Positions 49,676 to 60,273 of a stretch of DNA of 64,000 nucleotides are shown here, in pieces. Position 1 is the first letter of the stretch. Every line of letters begins with the position of its first letter. The notes beneath the pieces were generated by a model that saw nothing but the letters and a program-made list of their open reading frames with translations, was not told the DNA's origin and did no database searches. The stretch spans positions 79,892 to 143,891 of the forward strand of contig UZAN01039472.1 of NCBI GenBank assembly GCA_900618425.1. Direction: 5' to 3'. The stretch comes from Echinostoma caproni. Taxonomy: Eukaryota; Platyhelminthes; Trematoda; Plagiorchiida; Echinostomatidae. A program made the translations under genes and the position numbers.

Positions 49676-49980
49676 TTAGGTGTTAGAAGCCCCACCCCAG
49701 TAAATCGTTTCTGCAGGATCGTGAACATTGTTGGCCTTGCTTTCTCTTAGCACTTGAACAACCTGTTCCGGAGAAACACGCCCCTTTCCCTTAGATAAGA
49801 ACAGCCCACAGATAGGGCAGCAAACTGAAGACTTAATTTGTCAACACGGGGACAAAATCCCGTTGGCTTGTTGCACAGGATTGTCTCGTGGCAGCTCTGT
49901 TCCCCAGAGCGTCCGCAACGCACGTTCTGTCCAGGTGTCTTACTTCCATTCTCATCAGAACAGTCACTTTTTTGACACTG
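49676..49980 (-). CDS. Cys-rich coding-like segment, unknown family, in two frames
   Basis: On the minus strand one frame (49980 down to a TAA at 49747) begins CQKSDCSDENGSKTPG and goes on CGRSGEQSCHETILC and NKPTGFCPRVDK. A second frame (49840 down to a TAA at 49676) begins SSVCCPICGLFLSKGKGRVS and continues QVVQVLRESKANNVHD and ETIYWGGASNT. Each frame looks like protein only in its own part, so the true coding sequence seems to switch frame around 49830-49840, by a frameshift or by splicing. The spacing of cysteines suggests an extracellular or zinc-binding protein. I do not recognise the family. Confidence 0.3.
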
Positions 49981-50644
49981 TTACGTCTTTTGGTCATAAA
50001 TGTCTTCCACTTAGTACGACGAATCCGCTTCACGAGGGTAGTGAAAGACCTATCGGTTCGAAGATATGTAGTTTAGACGGAGCATCATTGATCATAACAC
50101 AAAAAATAAAGTTCGACCAAGTTTTCACAGAAGAAACGGTTAGTGCATTTGGAAAACAGATAAAAATTTGGTAGAATAAACTAAATTTTGGGGCCTAAGC
50201 AAATGATCAGGGAAACGATTCCTTTACTTCCGCATTTGAGAAGCTCGTCCAGAATTTTTCGGGATTTGCTACACATCATGGTTGTTGTCATAAATACCAT
50301 CAATCTGGACCATCAGTGGAGTGGGAATTGGTAGAAGATTGAAGAAAGTCCAGTGTATTTGAAAAATGTGTCGGAGTACCTGGGCTCACCGGCTGCGGTA
50401 CACAAAACTGATCCATACGATTATGAATCCTAATATGACACCGTTCGGTCACTAGCTCGAATGTTCCCATCTCTAGTTCCGGTAAACACGTACACTAGTG
50501 ATAAGTCCTATAAGGAATTCTATCCTAAGTAGACTTATTACTGATGACAGATCGAATAACGTAACCTTAATAAATTTCTCATTTTTTATGACGATCATGC
50601 TTCATAGGTTAGTTCTGTACCATCTTTTGGCATTTATATTTAAC
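49981..50644. other. Non-coding stretch, nothing recognised
   Basis: No convincing frame or repeat. Confidence 0.4.
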
Positions 50645-50832
50645 GTCTTTTTACTTCCTTTCCATTTACTGAATATACAACTGTGCAGCCAACTTTAAGA
50701 AAGGGGGCTGAGTCCGTACAAAGGCTGCCTGAGGAAATACAGAAATAGGGAAAACGGGCGGCGGTGGAGCGGTTCGAAACTAGGACTTCCGGGTCACAAT
50801 TTGGTGACCTAACCACTTGGCCACCACCGCCC
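50645..50832 (-). mobile_element. SINE family A, near-complete copy
   Basis: On the minus strand the head begins GGCGGTGGTGGCCAAGTGG with an A-box TGGCCAAGTGGTTAGG and a B-box TTTCGAACC. The tail CCCTATTTCTGTATTTCC is followed by CAGGCAGCCTTTG and CCCCCTTTCTTAAAG. Head and tail align with the 11091-11250 copy. No A-rich end or target duplication can be fixed by eye. Confidence 0.62.
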
Positions 50833-53088
50833 AAATCGTGCTGGCTTACATCCATGTATTTCAGTTAGCAAACGTGATAACATCCGAAGGGAGGACAAAC
50901 ACAGGAAACAAGCGCACACAGCCAATCGAAGGGTGCGAGTGAACATGAGTTTAGGCTTTCGTTTTTTAAGAATACTGATTTTACTTTCACTGGTTTAATC
51001 GGAAGAACTGGTCCAGAATAAATTCCCATTTTTGAACTCACTTATTTCAAGCGTCTCGCGATTTGGCTTTGGGCATTCTTAGCATTCTCTTACTTCCGCC
51101 ACTAAATGCCGAAAAGCTGGATTTCGTCTAATTCTTTGTTTCCGGACATCGCAACGATACAATCAGAACCAGCTAGTCAAATGGGCTATCTGTTTGTTTC
51201 TCTCGAATCTAATTACTCTCCCGGATTCGGGACACTGGAAGTACGGTGCAGCCTCGGCAGTCATCCATGCAGTTTCTTCCTCTTTGCAGATGAAGAGCGA
51301 ATCTACCCTTTCGGTGATTTATTTCTCTTGTTTTCAATCTGGCATCCATTAAGTTCACTCCCTTGGAAATTATTTCACACTCGATCGCCCGCATCCCAAC
51401 CAGGCCGGACGGCAAAATGCACGGGGACACACGACATTTGAATTCCCGTGACCCCATCTGCCTAACAGGTTTGTGCTAACGACTTTGACGGTTCCGTCGA
51501 TGTTAAGGCCGACCGGGTACCGCAAGAACAACAACAACAACAACAACAACAAAGAATCATACCATCCACCCTCGACCCAAAAACACACACATTCTGTGTT
51601 GCAATTGAAACCTAAAATATTTGTTTTCTTTTCTGCATTAATTGTTCCCAGAAGGTATGAGTTGTTGCAATGTAACGAGAATCAGGAATCTGAACTGGTT
51701 GATCTGTTTGTTCATTTTCTCATTTTTTTATTCCTTTCAGTGGGTGAAAACTCACATCTTCGGGGAATTTCCCGCCTTCACTTCCGAAAAAGAACCTGAG
51801 GCGTTGTGTTCTTCGGAACGTACTCTGAAGCTCTATCTTCCTTAGGAGTAATGGGAGAAATTTCTATTTTGAACCTTTTCTCACTATTTTAGCAGTGTGA
51901 GAACACTTCTGAACTTTGGTACATCCTCGTAATTAGAAACCTAAGTAAGGTTGGGAATCGATATATTAGATGTTGAAATGACCAGAGAAAATTGGATTAC
52001 GCAACGCGTTATCACCAACGGTCTCGATTGAACCGCACCATCAATAACCTGAGGAAAAGTCCCTCTGGATCTCTTTTGATCCTAAGAAGAGTTCTATAAT
52101 TTGATGCGTGCACTTATTTCAACACGAATGTGCATGGGCGGAAAAATTGGAATTTCATACATTTGGACAGTTATTGACTGCTATTACTTAATATGAGCTA
52201 TATGTGATGATGTGGAGCGTTGGTATTTCTATTTGTAGGACCGTTGCATCATTCTGCGAAATCCCTCCACCCAACTCTTGTCACTCAGCTCTAATGTGTG
52301 ACTCCGAGACGCCGCTTCCATTGTGAACAATAAACCGACTTCATAGGTGAGCTGTACTAGGTTGAGTGTAACTGAAACGCCTTGAGTTTCCATAAAGCAT
52401 CATTCTTGTGTCTTACCATTTGTACTTCGCTGCCAAAACGTTACTGATTCACCCTCGAAAAAATGAGTGTAAGGGGGACTGAAAATACCGCTTTTGATCA
52501 CACTCATGCTATAGGCTATCTTTGCTTGAATTACTTCGGCCGTGGATACGGGACGTTGGACGCCTAAGTCTACACGCAGTCTGTTGATTCGGGCCATGGA
52601 ACTATGACCGAAACACAAGTGACATCAAATTCGGCGTCACTCATCAAGCATGGAAAGCTGCCAACCAAGATAATCAGGGAATCGACTCGTCCTCAGCTGT
52701 AGATAATCGTGGGAAAGGAAAGTAACGCGGAATACCAATTGAGTCCTAACAATTTGGGTATTTAGGACAGTGTGGAAGCTTTTGAAAGAGTAAATACTTT
52801 GTACCAGTCACAAAATTGTGGTAATCAGATTAGTTCATGTATTTGAATGATACGAACCCGGATCCAAAACCACTGAAAAATGCGCATCTCGGTGGAATCA
52901 AGATAAGCTGTGTATACTGTTCAATCATTTGAGAAAGATTAACTAAGAAATATCACAGGTTCTTGAGAAATGTGGAGGATTTGATTCAATTATATGGTGG
53001 GTTTTGTCGTATATAAATCAAATGAAGCGTAACTGTTTTGCTAGGAAGTACTGTACAATTGCTTCGACCTGACGGCGGAATCAATCGG
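50833..53088. other. Non-coding stretch with (AAC)n run
   Basis: An (AAC)n microsatellite lies at 51525-51552 and gives a poly-Asn frame. The surrounding GC-richer sequence (51100-51500) may be an old repeat; its open frames show no domain. Confidence 0.4.
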
Positions 53089-53160
53089 GCCACCTGCGGA
53101 TTGAACTTGGACCTCACAAGTAGAACCCCAGCATACTATCCAGCCGGCTATCGCGCACCT
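53089..53160 (-). mobile_element. tRNA-like SINE head
   Basis: The minus strand has an A-box-like GATAGCCGGCTGGATAGTA and a B-box AAGTTCAATCC at tRNA-like spacing. No closed acceptor stem is seen. Confidence 0.35.
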
Positions 53161-53389
53161 GATTACAGTGGATTTTAGCCCTTTCATTATACACGATACA
53201 GCACAACCCATCTTTGCGAGCTGGTTGAGGATATCGCACCAAGTTCATTCCGGCACTAATCTCCGGGTTATGAGCTGGTTAGAAACACTCCAACCCGACT
53301 ACTATCTTTGCGAGAGTAGTGGAGGATTTTTTTTCAATCGTTTGCTCTATATAAGAAGAAATCCGCGATATAAATAAGATTCACTGGTG

Positions 53390-53600
53390 CTAAACAGTTG
53401 ATTGGTTCAATGCTTCATCGAACCGAGATTTGAATGAATCGATTGTTGGAGCACAGAAAACTCGCGGGGGAAGAGTGTTCCAGGTATTGCATATTACGAG
53501 ACTGAGAGTCTAGTCGACTGATTTAGAGCAACAGTCTGAAGGTATGCACCCTGAGATGATGCTTCCTGACGAGTCTCAGCAGAGCGCTACAAGGGTGGTT
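53390..53600 (-). mobile_element. CR1-like element, C-terminal end of reverse transcriptase ORF
   Basis: One minus-strand frame reads CNTWNTLPPRVFCAPTIDSF, then KSRFDEALNQSTV and a TAG at 53390-53392. This is the W-N-x-LP...AP-x(2)-F-K-S-x-(L/F)D ending seen in CR1-like elements and again at 55984-56181. Upstream pieces in other frames (LLRLVRKHHLR) continue the similarity with frameshifts. Confidence 0.7.
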
Positions 53601-55226
53601 TAGTTGATTCAGTATGCAATATTCAAACATCACGTTCTCCCAATTGCGGTGACATTGAGAGGAATAATGTCTGATTAGCTGCGCCTTTCAACGTAGATGT
53701 TGGACTGTAACACTGAATATTTCGGTTGCTATTCCATACGAAAATTTGAGCGTTTTTTTGACATGACTTAGTCACGGATTCCAACTGTGACTGAAATGAT
53801 CGATATGTTTATGGATGTGAACTGATGCTAAACGGTTAAGTATAAATAATAGTAATAATGGGTTGACATTGTAGTGCATCTGATCTCTGGCAATACTAAA
53901 AGTCTGTGCTGACTCATTGAAGCTATTAAATGAAAAGAATTGCACGCATGCAAACGCACTGCGCTTCCCTGATCCACAGTCAGAGGTTATAAGGCTTCCG
54001 AGGGACTGTGTTCTACGAGTTTTAATTTATCCGGAAAAGTGAAGAACACAGTAACAACAAGCAAATTCCGAGCCTTGTTGGTAGTAAGCACGGGAAAGTA
54101 TAAGCTACTTGCGTATTCAGTGCACGAAATCCCCTCCAACCGAGAGAATTCAGAATTCCAGTCAATCAAAAACAAGTCCTGGTGAGTTATAGTAAGTGAT
54201 CAAATCTGACTTATGAATCAAAAGTCGCATTAGGTCTGACCCAAGGAACAATCAATCAGTAATCGGATAAGCAACCGATAAAAAATGAACAAGTGTTTTT
54301 TGTGCATAAAATGCAATCAATCCGTTTCACTGTCATAATCATCCATCTATTGTAAATGATTCTCGTGACGCGTGCTGACATGACTGTTATTGTTCATTGT
54401 GATCGAAATATCCAAAAATCCATGTTGTTTTGTCTATCTCTACTTTTATCTGACTGTACCATGTAAGTGACATTCATTCGTTTAGTCTCCAGAACAGGTG
54501 GAGTGTATTTAACACGGTTCATTTGGAAGTCTTTTCCACGCTTTTGGACTGTTCCTAAACCTGAATAGCTCAATAATCTTACATTCCATCACCAACCGTA
54601 GTTAAATTGCTATTACGCTCCATTTTCTACATCTAACGCTTGAAATTTCCGGATAAACTTGCGTGAGGACGCATAACGAATCGTGAAGCGGGGATGTGGA
54701 AGCGATTCAGTTCAAACCAAATTTATTCAACGGCAATTTTAAGCTCATTCTAGCTGCAGTCAGTTGCTCGCCTTCTAAGTTGAATTCTTAGACAAGAAAC
54801 GCTGGGAGACGTGTTCTAGTGCTGTATCTGTCGCACACAATCTTCACGTCTTCAAGGAGAATATTTGTCTTGGAGAAAAATTCCCCGCTTGTTCTAAGTA
54901 ACCGTTTGTTTATATCGATTACACATTTGTTTTCTTACGAACACCAGACATATTTATGTTCCTGTTGTCCCCTTGGTGGCGTATCGCTTTTTCTTGTCTG
55001 TACAAAACAGTCACGTGACCCACAGCTTGAAGCTAGATACGCCAGAAATGAGTCAGTCAGTGTATGTCATGTCTCATCGGAGTATTCACTGAAAGCTTAA
55101 ACTGTATCAAATGAAGAGTGGTCTAATGGAACGACCGTTAGATTTCAATGAAAATATTAAAAATAAATTCTAGAGGATGAAGGAACAGTATTTAAGCCAA
55201 AAGCGATACAAACAGTTGTCCATAAT
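53601..55226. other. Non-coding stretch, nothing recognised
   Basis: No convincing coding frame or repeat. Confidence 0.4.

Positions 55227-55260
<34 letters not shown>
55227..55260. repeat. (GTA)n microsatellite
   Basis: About eleven GTA units without interruption, 120 bases upstream of a Penelope-like fragment. Confidence 0.95.
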
Positions 55261-55261
<1 letters not shown>

Positions 55262-55377
55262 CTGTGAACATTTCTTTACAATTTAAAGATGACACCTTGG
55301 CAGAGTGTGTGAGTGCTGGTAATAAAACGCAGTAAGGCTCCAAACCTGCTTCACATCCATCCCGTTCTTCTATCTAC

Positions 55378-55616
55378 GGCTGAAAGGTAGAACGCCAAAT
55401 TCTGCTGCCTCTTTATGTATTTACCCTTGCATTTTCTCCTGTCGAGCGAAGTATGTTGGCCGCACGACCAGGTATCTGTCCGGGAGTATCCGTGAGCATC
55501 GACATGCCTGGTTGAGAAGCGGGGTAATTAAATCAATCACAAGTGCGGTCATGTCGCACTCTGTCGACAATATTCACATCGTAAACTTGACCGAGGCGTT
55601 CCGACCCTTTTACTAA
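55378..55616 (+). mobile_element. Penelope-like element, GIY-YIG endonuclease fragment, second subfamily
   Basis: The frame reads RLKGRTPNSAASLCIYPCIF, then SCRAKYVGRTTRYLSGSIRE and EHRHAWLRSG, ending in a TAA at 55614-55616. CIY, the cysteine pair, YVG, RTTR and REH are in the order expected for the GIY-YIG core. The H-W-L-x-S-G and K-S-I-T-S-A-V segment is shared with many Penelope-like endonucleases and differs from the SEHIPKNL type at 48 kb, so a second subfamily is represented. The C-terminal Glu region is missing. Confidence 0.78.
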
Positions 55617-55975
55617 GTTAAAACGGGACGGTCAAGCCACTTGCAGTTGCACATTCTGGACACAGTTCGTATCCGTCTCCACAACCCTCATTTGTATGTT
55701 CCAAAGCAATTTGTGTAAGCACTCAAACTCCCATGACCAAATTGCCTATAAAAGACCCGTCATGTAACAGTTGACTACACGATAATTGGGGATCAATTAT
55801 GATAAAAATTATTCATTACTTTAATTACTTTCCCTTTTCCCTCGTAAATCCTTATCTGTTACCATAGTCATACATTGCAAATATTGGGATTTTACTCATC
55901 TCAATACCGCTGACTTCGGCGGACCTAATCTTAACATACCACATATTACATCAACCCAACCACCCTTTTCATTCT
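55617..55975. other. Short spacer, nothing recognised
   Basis: Probably the decayed 3' part of the Penelope-like copy followed by the buried 5' edge of the CR1-like fragment. Confidence 0.3.
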
Positions 55976-55983
55976 NNNNNNNN
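55976..55983. other. Assembly gap (8 N)
   Basis: The gap directly precedes an open CR1-like frame, so part of that element is missing from the assembly. Confidence 0.99.
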
Positions 55984-56181
55984 GATCACCTCAGAGGATA
56001 TCCATCAAAGTTGAAGACCCAAAACAGCCACCTTAAACGCCGACATCAGTCGTTTGCAGTCAGAGTGTGCAGCGTATGGAATTCTCTTCCGTCCCATGTA
56101 GTGTATGCTCCAACAGTTGAACTATTTAAATCGCAACTTGATAAAGAATTGGAGCACTTAAATTTCGATATCCGTCAGTGA
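55984..56181 (+). mobile_element. CR1-like element, intact C-terminal end
   Basis: A 65-codon frame open from the gap reads DHLRGYPSKLKTQNSHLKRR, then FAVRVCSVWNSLPSHVV and APTVELFKSQLDKEL, ending in a TGA at 56179-56181. This is the final segment of the second ORF of CR1/Jockey-type elements. It has no stop or frame break, so it is younger than the 20 kb and 53 kb copies. The AT-rich 3' UTR to about 56310 has AATAAA near 56278 and a short CTTTGACTTTGATTTTG repeat, as expected at the 3' end of a CR1-type element. Confidence 0.88.
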
Positions 56182-56310
56182 TCATGCATGTTATTTTTAT
56201 TATTTTCTCTTTGTAAATTTATTCAAAAGATTTTGTAAAAATCCTATGATAAGCTTTAATTTTGTTAAATCGCCCATAATAAAACTTTGACTTTGATTTT
56301 GTAATGACAT
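56182..56310 (+). mobile_element. 3' UTR and terminal repeat of the CR1-like element
   Basis: A/T-rich tail with AATAAA near 56278 and an imperfect CTTTGA repeat at about 56287-56302. Confidence 0.55.
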
Positions 56311-57064
56311 GACTAATACATACTAAAAACGAGGTTGTTTGCCAATTCGTGTACCAATTGCCAATTAGGTTAATCAGTCAAATATACTTGATCTGTTTGA
56401 GAACGAATCAAAATTAATGGCGATTACGACTAGAGTTCTCGGATGAGGCCAATACTTGGATTATTTATTCAAATGAATGAACAAGTCAAGTCGGCACCGG
56501 ATCTGTTTCATTTTAGCGCCATCCACTAATGAGTGGATGCTTACTTAGGACGTTATAGCCGCCCTTTCAACAAGAATCATTCATTCATTATGCATATAGT
56601 AGATGAGGACGTGACGGAGAGGGGGTGCATCCATCAGTGGGTGGATCCGTAACATATGCAGAAGTAGTGCTATTACAGCCACCTCGTTCAAGATCCAGTT
56701 GACAGACAAAGATCCTAACGAGTGGCTGTCACATTTCTCTTTGGTGACAAAATACAACAAGCACCAAGAAAATGGGAAATTTTAGTTATTAACATTATCA
56801 TGAATTGTTATTTAGCAGAAAATCAATTCATATACGTGTGCGCAGATTTGTATTACTACGGTCAGCGTTCGAATTCATCAGATCAGCATATGCCAACAGA
56901 TTTCATTGAACGATACACAACTGCGAACATGTGGACACCCATTTGGTAATGTTCTCTGGCCTTTATTTGGTGAATGTTCCTTCTATGAGCTAATCAGAAG
57001 TAATTATGCCATTCGATGTTATTTTCCTCGTGGTACTGAGTTATTTTCTTTTCTTTTTTACTTC
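56311..57064. other. Non-coding stretch, nothing recognised
   Basis: The open frame at 56722-56949 lacks a recognisable product or splice context. Confidence 0.4.
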
Positions 57065-57228
57065 TTTTTATTAAACATATAATGGTACAATGTTCAGGAA
57101 GGGGGAAGCAGCCAATCAAAGGGGGTTTAGAATGGGGAAAGTCAGACGATGGTGGTGGGATTTGAACACATATCCTCGGGGAGATAATTTGTTGATCTTT
57201 AACACCGGAGATCATGTGGTTTTCCAGG
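57065..57228 (-). mobile_element. SINE family A, diverged copy
   Basis: The minus strand shows GTTAAAGATCAACAAATTAT, matching the head of the 50645 copy, a B-box TGTTCAAATCCCACCACC and a tail with CTTTCCCCATTCTAAA and TTCCCCCTTCCTGAA. Confidence 0.5.
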
Positions 57229-57329
57229 TATAAATAAATCTGTTCTACGTTAGGATCCCTCTACAACCATTGAAATCGTTAGGACGCATAACATTCGGCG
57301 AATAGCTGAATGTTTTTTAGATATTTTTA

Positions 57330-57360
57330 AAACCACCTTAACACTGACTGAAGGTGGTTT
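57330..57360. repeat. Perfect 10-bp inverted repeat
   Basis: AAACCACCTT (57330-57339) and AAGGTGGTTT (57351-57360) are perfect complements around an 11-base loop. Confidence 0.8.
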
Positions 57361-57879
57361 ATTCGTAGCTAGAGTTGTGAGCGACGCCGTCTAGTCTCAA
57401 TGCAACAAAGCGTTTATTTCCAGCGATTTAACTCTAAATAAATTTTACAGTAAGCAGTTTTGCAAAACTTCTTTTTCTGTCTTGCACACAATACCTTAGT
57501 ACACAACTACGTGGCTAATTTATAGGCAACAGAAATCTCCGGTACCGCCATGATACCGCATAACTAATTTGGATACCAAACCCCTAAACCAAGCAAGTGC
57601 GAATTTTCTACGCACTCACCGCAAAATTCTGCAGAGGAAATACATACCATTGATTCCGTCACTTGCAGGCGAAATTCAGTATATGCTAGGATAGTGACCG
57701 ACAGGCGGTTAATGAGGGCTCCGAAAAACGCTTCCCAATAGACAGTACATGCAAGAGGATCAGATGACCGAACAAAGAAAACGTGAACTGTATTCTATGG
57801 TGAATATTATTCAATGATTGCAACTCACAGGACCAAATATTAATAATCAAACACAGCTCACAAGTCACAAGAGTCGCTG

Positions 57880-58203
57880 TACTCACGAGAGACCTGGAGG
57901 CACTAGGACAACACGCCTACACACAAGTCTCATATCGTCGGAGATTTTCTTGCTAGAAAACGCGTCCAGGAGGTTCGTCACCCACCGTCCAGTCCAGACC
58001 TGACTCCGCGTGCCTGTTTTGTGTTCACAAATGTCAAGTGCATGATACGTGGAATTCGATACGAGTTACTAACATATGGAGGCCTTCATTGAACTGGCGG
58101 AAGGGTTACCCGCTTCGACATGGTCGAGCTGTTTCACCGAATGGTTTGAGCGCATCGAACTGTGTACAGTAACGCTGGTGGAGAATACTTCGAGGAAACG
58201 TAA
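57880..58203 (+). pseudogene. mariner-type transposase, C-terminal half, decayed
   Basis: Blocks of a mariner transposase follow one another over several frameshifts. GACAACACGCCTACACAC (from 57907) encodes DNTPTH, the second catalytic Asp region. Then come ISSEIF, HPPSSPDLTPRACFVF (third catalytic Asp, mariner D34D type), IRGIRYELLTY, FIELAEGLPASTWSSCF, EWFERIELC and NAGGEYFEET with a TAA at 58201-58203. The ending AxGxYFE is typical of mariner. The N-terminal DNA-binding half and the first Asp are not seen. Dead copy, unrelated to the Tc1-like remnant at 47 kb. Confidence 0.75.
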
Positions 58204-58587
58204 TGCTTATTTTTGTATAACAAAACTTTTCGTTCATCCGGAAGCTTTTTGCCCAGCGCTCCTACATTAGGAGAATTATTCACGATACCCAAATTCCAGG
58301 TGCGTGTTGGATTTAAATAGCCTCCACCATGGATTCAAATCTCACTGACATTGCTGAGTTTATACTTCTGTGGATTCCCAACAATCCAAATGTAACAGTT
58401 GTTCGTGATGCTACTACTACTATCTAGCGGTGAACAACGACTTCACATGCCAATCTCACAGTCTCCAACAAAGGAAATCACTCGTATTATCAAGCTCATC
58501 GACCAACCGTTTCAACGATGTATGCCAGTTATAAGGACTATACTAAATTATAATGTTCAGATGATCAACTACTTTTTTTATTACACA
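58204..58587. other. Probable 3' flank of the mariner copy and non-coding sequence
   Basis: No frame or terminal inverted repeat could be fixed by eye. Confidence 0.3.
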
Positions 58588-58828
58588 CCAGTGTGTGATG
58601 AACAGCAGTCGGAGCGGACCCCATAGTCACGAGGATCTGTTGTTCATTGATGGTAACCGGGAATTAGAGTGGTGAACCACATAAGGCCCCAATAGGTCAG
58701 GAGTGGTATAGAACCGGGTGATAGCAATGTTGCCTACCACCAAAGTTGGGTGGCGGGGCTCGAACCTCGAATCACAGGGTTCAAAGCACACAGATGACAG
58801 CGACTAAACTACTGCACCACCACCACCT
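58588..58828 (-). mobile_element. tRNA-headed SINE, family B
   Basis: The minus strand starts GGTGGTGGTGCAGTAGTTTA and has a B-box GGTTCGAGCCCCGCCACC about 75 bases in. The body includes ATGAACAACAGATCCTCGTG and CTATGGGGTCCGCTCCGAC. The body recurs at 46514-46582. The ends GGTGGTG and CGCCACC of the head can pair like an acceptor stem, but the T-arm does not close, so it is not a tRNA gene. Confidence 0.52.
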
Positions 58829-59059
58829 GATAGTCAAAACAAGCAGCGTGAAACTGTTAGATTTAGCCATACAATTTCGATGGAGCGGAGCAGTACGGCG
58901 TTGAGCTGAGTGAAGTAAAACCTTTGTACAGTTAAACAGTTGCCTTTTTAAAGAATTAACATAACTATCAAAAAGTCTCAGTAGTCTGCTACCACACATA
59001 TATAACACCAATCTTCACATTAACTGTTCTTCAAAAGCCTCAGTATGATCGGGGGTGGG
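58829..59059. other. Spacer, nothing recognised
   Basis: No coding signal. Confidence 0.4.
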
Positions 59060-59600
59060 TGTCTAGGGTCGCAGCTGGTTACCCCTTGCACTTCGCGAAA
59101 TGCTCCCATACGACCAAGCGTCTCAAACAGCCTCTGCTGAGGAAGCCCTACTCACTGCATTCTCATGGTGGTGTTTTCCCACCAAAGTGAGAGGACGAAA
59201 AGCCGATATCCGGGTTGGTGAACCACTGGTAGTTCACCTGGGGGAGTTGGCCAAAAACCCTGATTTCAAACCAACCAAGAGGAGGCGTACGAATCACACC
59301 AACACCTTGTCGGTTGTGGCAGTGGTCACCGGCTCGATTGGGCACTGAGGTGTATTGAGCACCTTGGACGTTTGACCCCGTCCGAAGAGTGTATGATCCG
59401 ATGAACTGGATACCGACTCCCAATGGACTGCGGTTTTCACACAGCCCCGCTGCCTTACGGGTCAGGCTTTGGCTAGCCGAAGGCTTTGGTTGTGAATTCC
59501 TCCAAATATTCACCTGCCTTGGCCTGGGTATCCTGACAGTATTCAGCCCACAAGCCAATCATGGACTTTTTTCTATTTTTAAAAGATGATTCTACCATGA
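59060..59600. repeat. GC-rich block, probable interspersed repeat of unknown class
   Basis: The block is distinctly GC-richer than the window and open on both strands (82 codons plus, 131 codons minus), as seen in moderately old repeats. The plus frame reads TASAEEALLTAFSWWCFPTK and then VRGRKADIRVGEPLVVH. No transposase or reverse transcriptase motif is recognised, and no second copy lies in this window. Confidence 0.25.
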
Positions 59601-59983
59601 TTTGCCTAGCACACAGTCTGTCCTCAGACAAGTGTGAAATATAATTTATTTTCGGGATGGCAGACAAGAAAGGACGCAATCACATCACTAACTTCGGTTC
59701 AAAGCCATTTACCACAGTGTGTTCATCCAACGATAACATGTAACTTTGGGGCCCCAGCCGGAAATCAGATCCGAACACAATCTCCTCTGCCTTCTAAAAA
59801 AGCGACTCGCAATAGTAACATTCCCTTACTTTTGATCCACTTATGTCATTTCAACATGGGGAAAATAAGTCGCCGACCCAGTGGGCTGTTACCTTGTGCG
59901 CAGAAATAATGGCAGCTGGAGTTATGCATATCGCGATAACTACCGAGACAAATGTATGGTGGATGGCTGTGCACGCATTATAA
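59601..59983. other. Spacer, nothing recognised
   Basis: The frame 59634-59909 looks random. A possible splice acceptor TTGTGCGCAG ends near 59903. Confidence 0.3.
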
Positions 59984-60223
59984 TGTGCATTCCAATTGAA
60001 CATGAAACACACGACGCCAAACCGCGTGACTCAACCCACTGTCTGTCCAAACGGTTATATGTCCAAAGTGCCGGTTGTTGAAGCGGACGTCATAACACTG
60101 ATTCAGGAGGAAGAAACCAGTGGTGATTGCGGCGGTCAGTGCAGAGGGAGTGACTTATTGATTGCCCATAATTGGCTGAATATTACTCTCGGCCAGGAAA
60201 TGTGTAATTACGACTCACAATAA
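59984..60223 (+). CDS. Coding-like frame with paired cysteines, unknown
   Basis: An open frame from 59984 to TAA at 60221-60223 reads TQPTVCPNGYMSKVPVVEAD, then IQEEETSGDCGGQCRGSDLL and WLNITLGQEMCNYDSQ. The pattern CP...VP...DCGxxC and the N-glycosylation site NIT would suit a secreted or receptor ectodomain piece. It faintly recalls the linker after the Cys-rich domain of Frizzled receptors, but the following residues do not fit, so I assign no family. The likely exon limits are unclear. Confidence 0.25.
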   Translation, partial: CAFQLNMKHTTPNRVTQPTVCPNGYMSKVPVVEADVITLIQEEETSGDCGGQCRGSDLLIAHNWLNITLGQEMCNYDSQ

Positions 60224-60247
60224 GCTGTACATCTAATCTAACTACGG

Positions 60248-60273
60248 CTGGGCTATCGTACATGATAGCCCAG
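60248..60273. repeat. Perfect 10-bp inverted repeat
   Basis: CTGGGCTATC (60248-60257) and GATAGCCCAG (60264-60273) are perfect complements around GTACAT. It lies 24 bases after the stop of the frame above. Confidence 0.8.

Noticed and set aside
53571..53600. CTGACGAGTCTCAGCAGAG, resembling a hammerhead core with stem II
   Set aside because: The expected GAAA after stem II is absent, and the bases belong to the CR1-like coding sequence on the opposite strand.
57330..57360. Hairpin as a bacterial-type transcription terminator
   Set aside because: The window is eukaryotic, and no T run follows the stem.
58749..58828. A functional tRNA gene on the minus strand
   Set aside because: The acceptor ends pair, but the T-arm does not close, and the head continues into a repeated SINE body.
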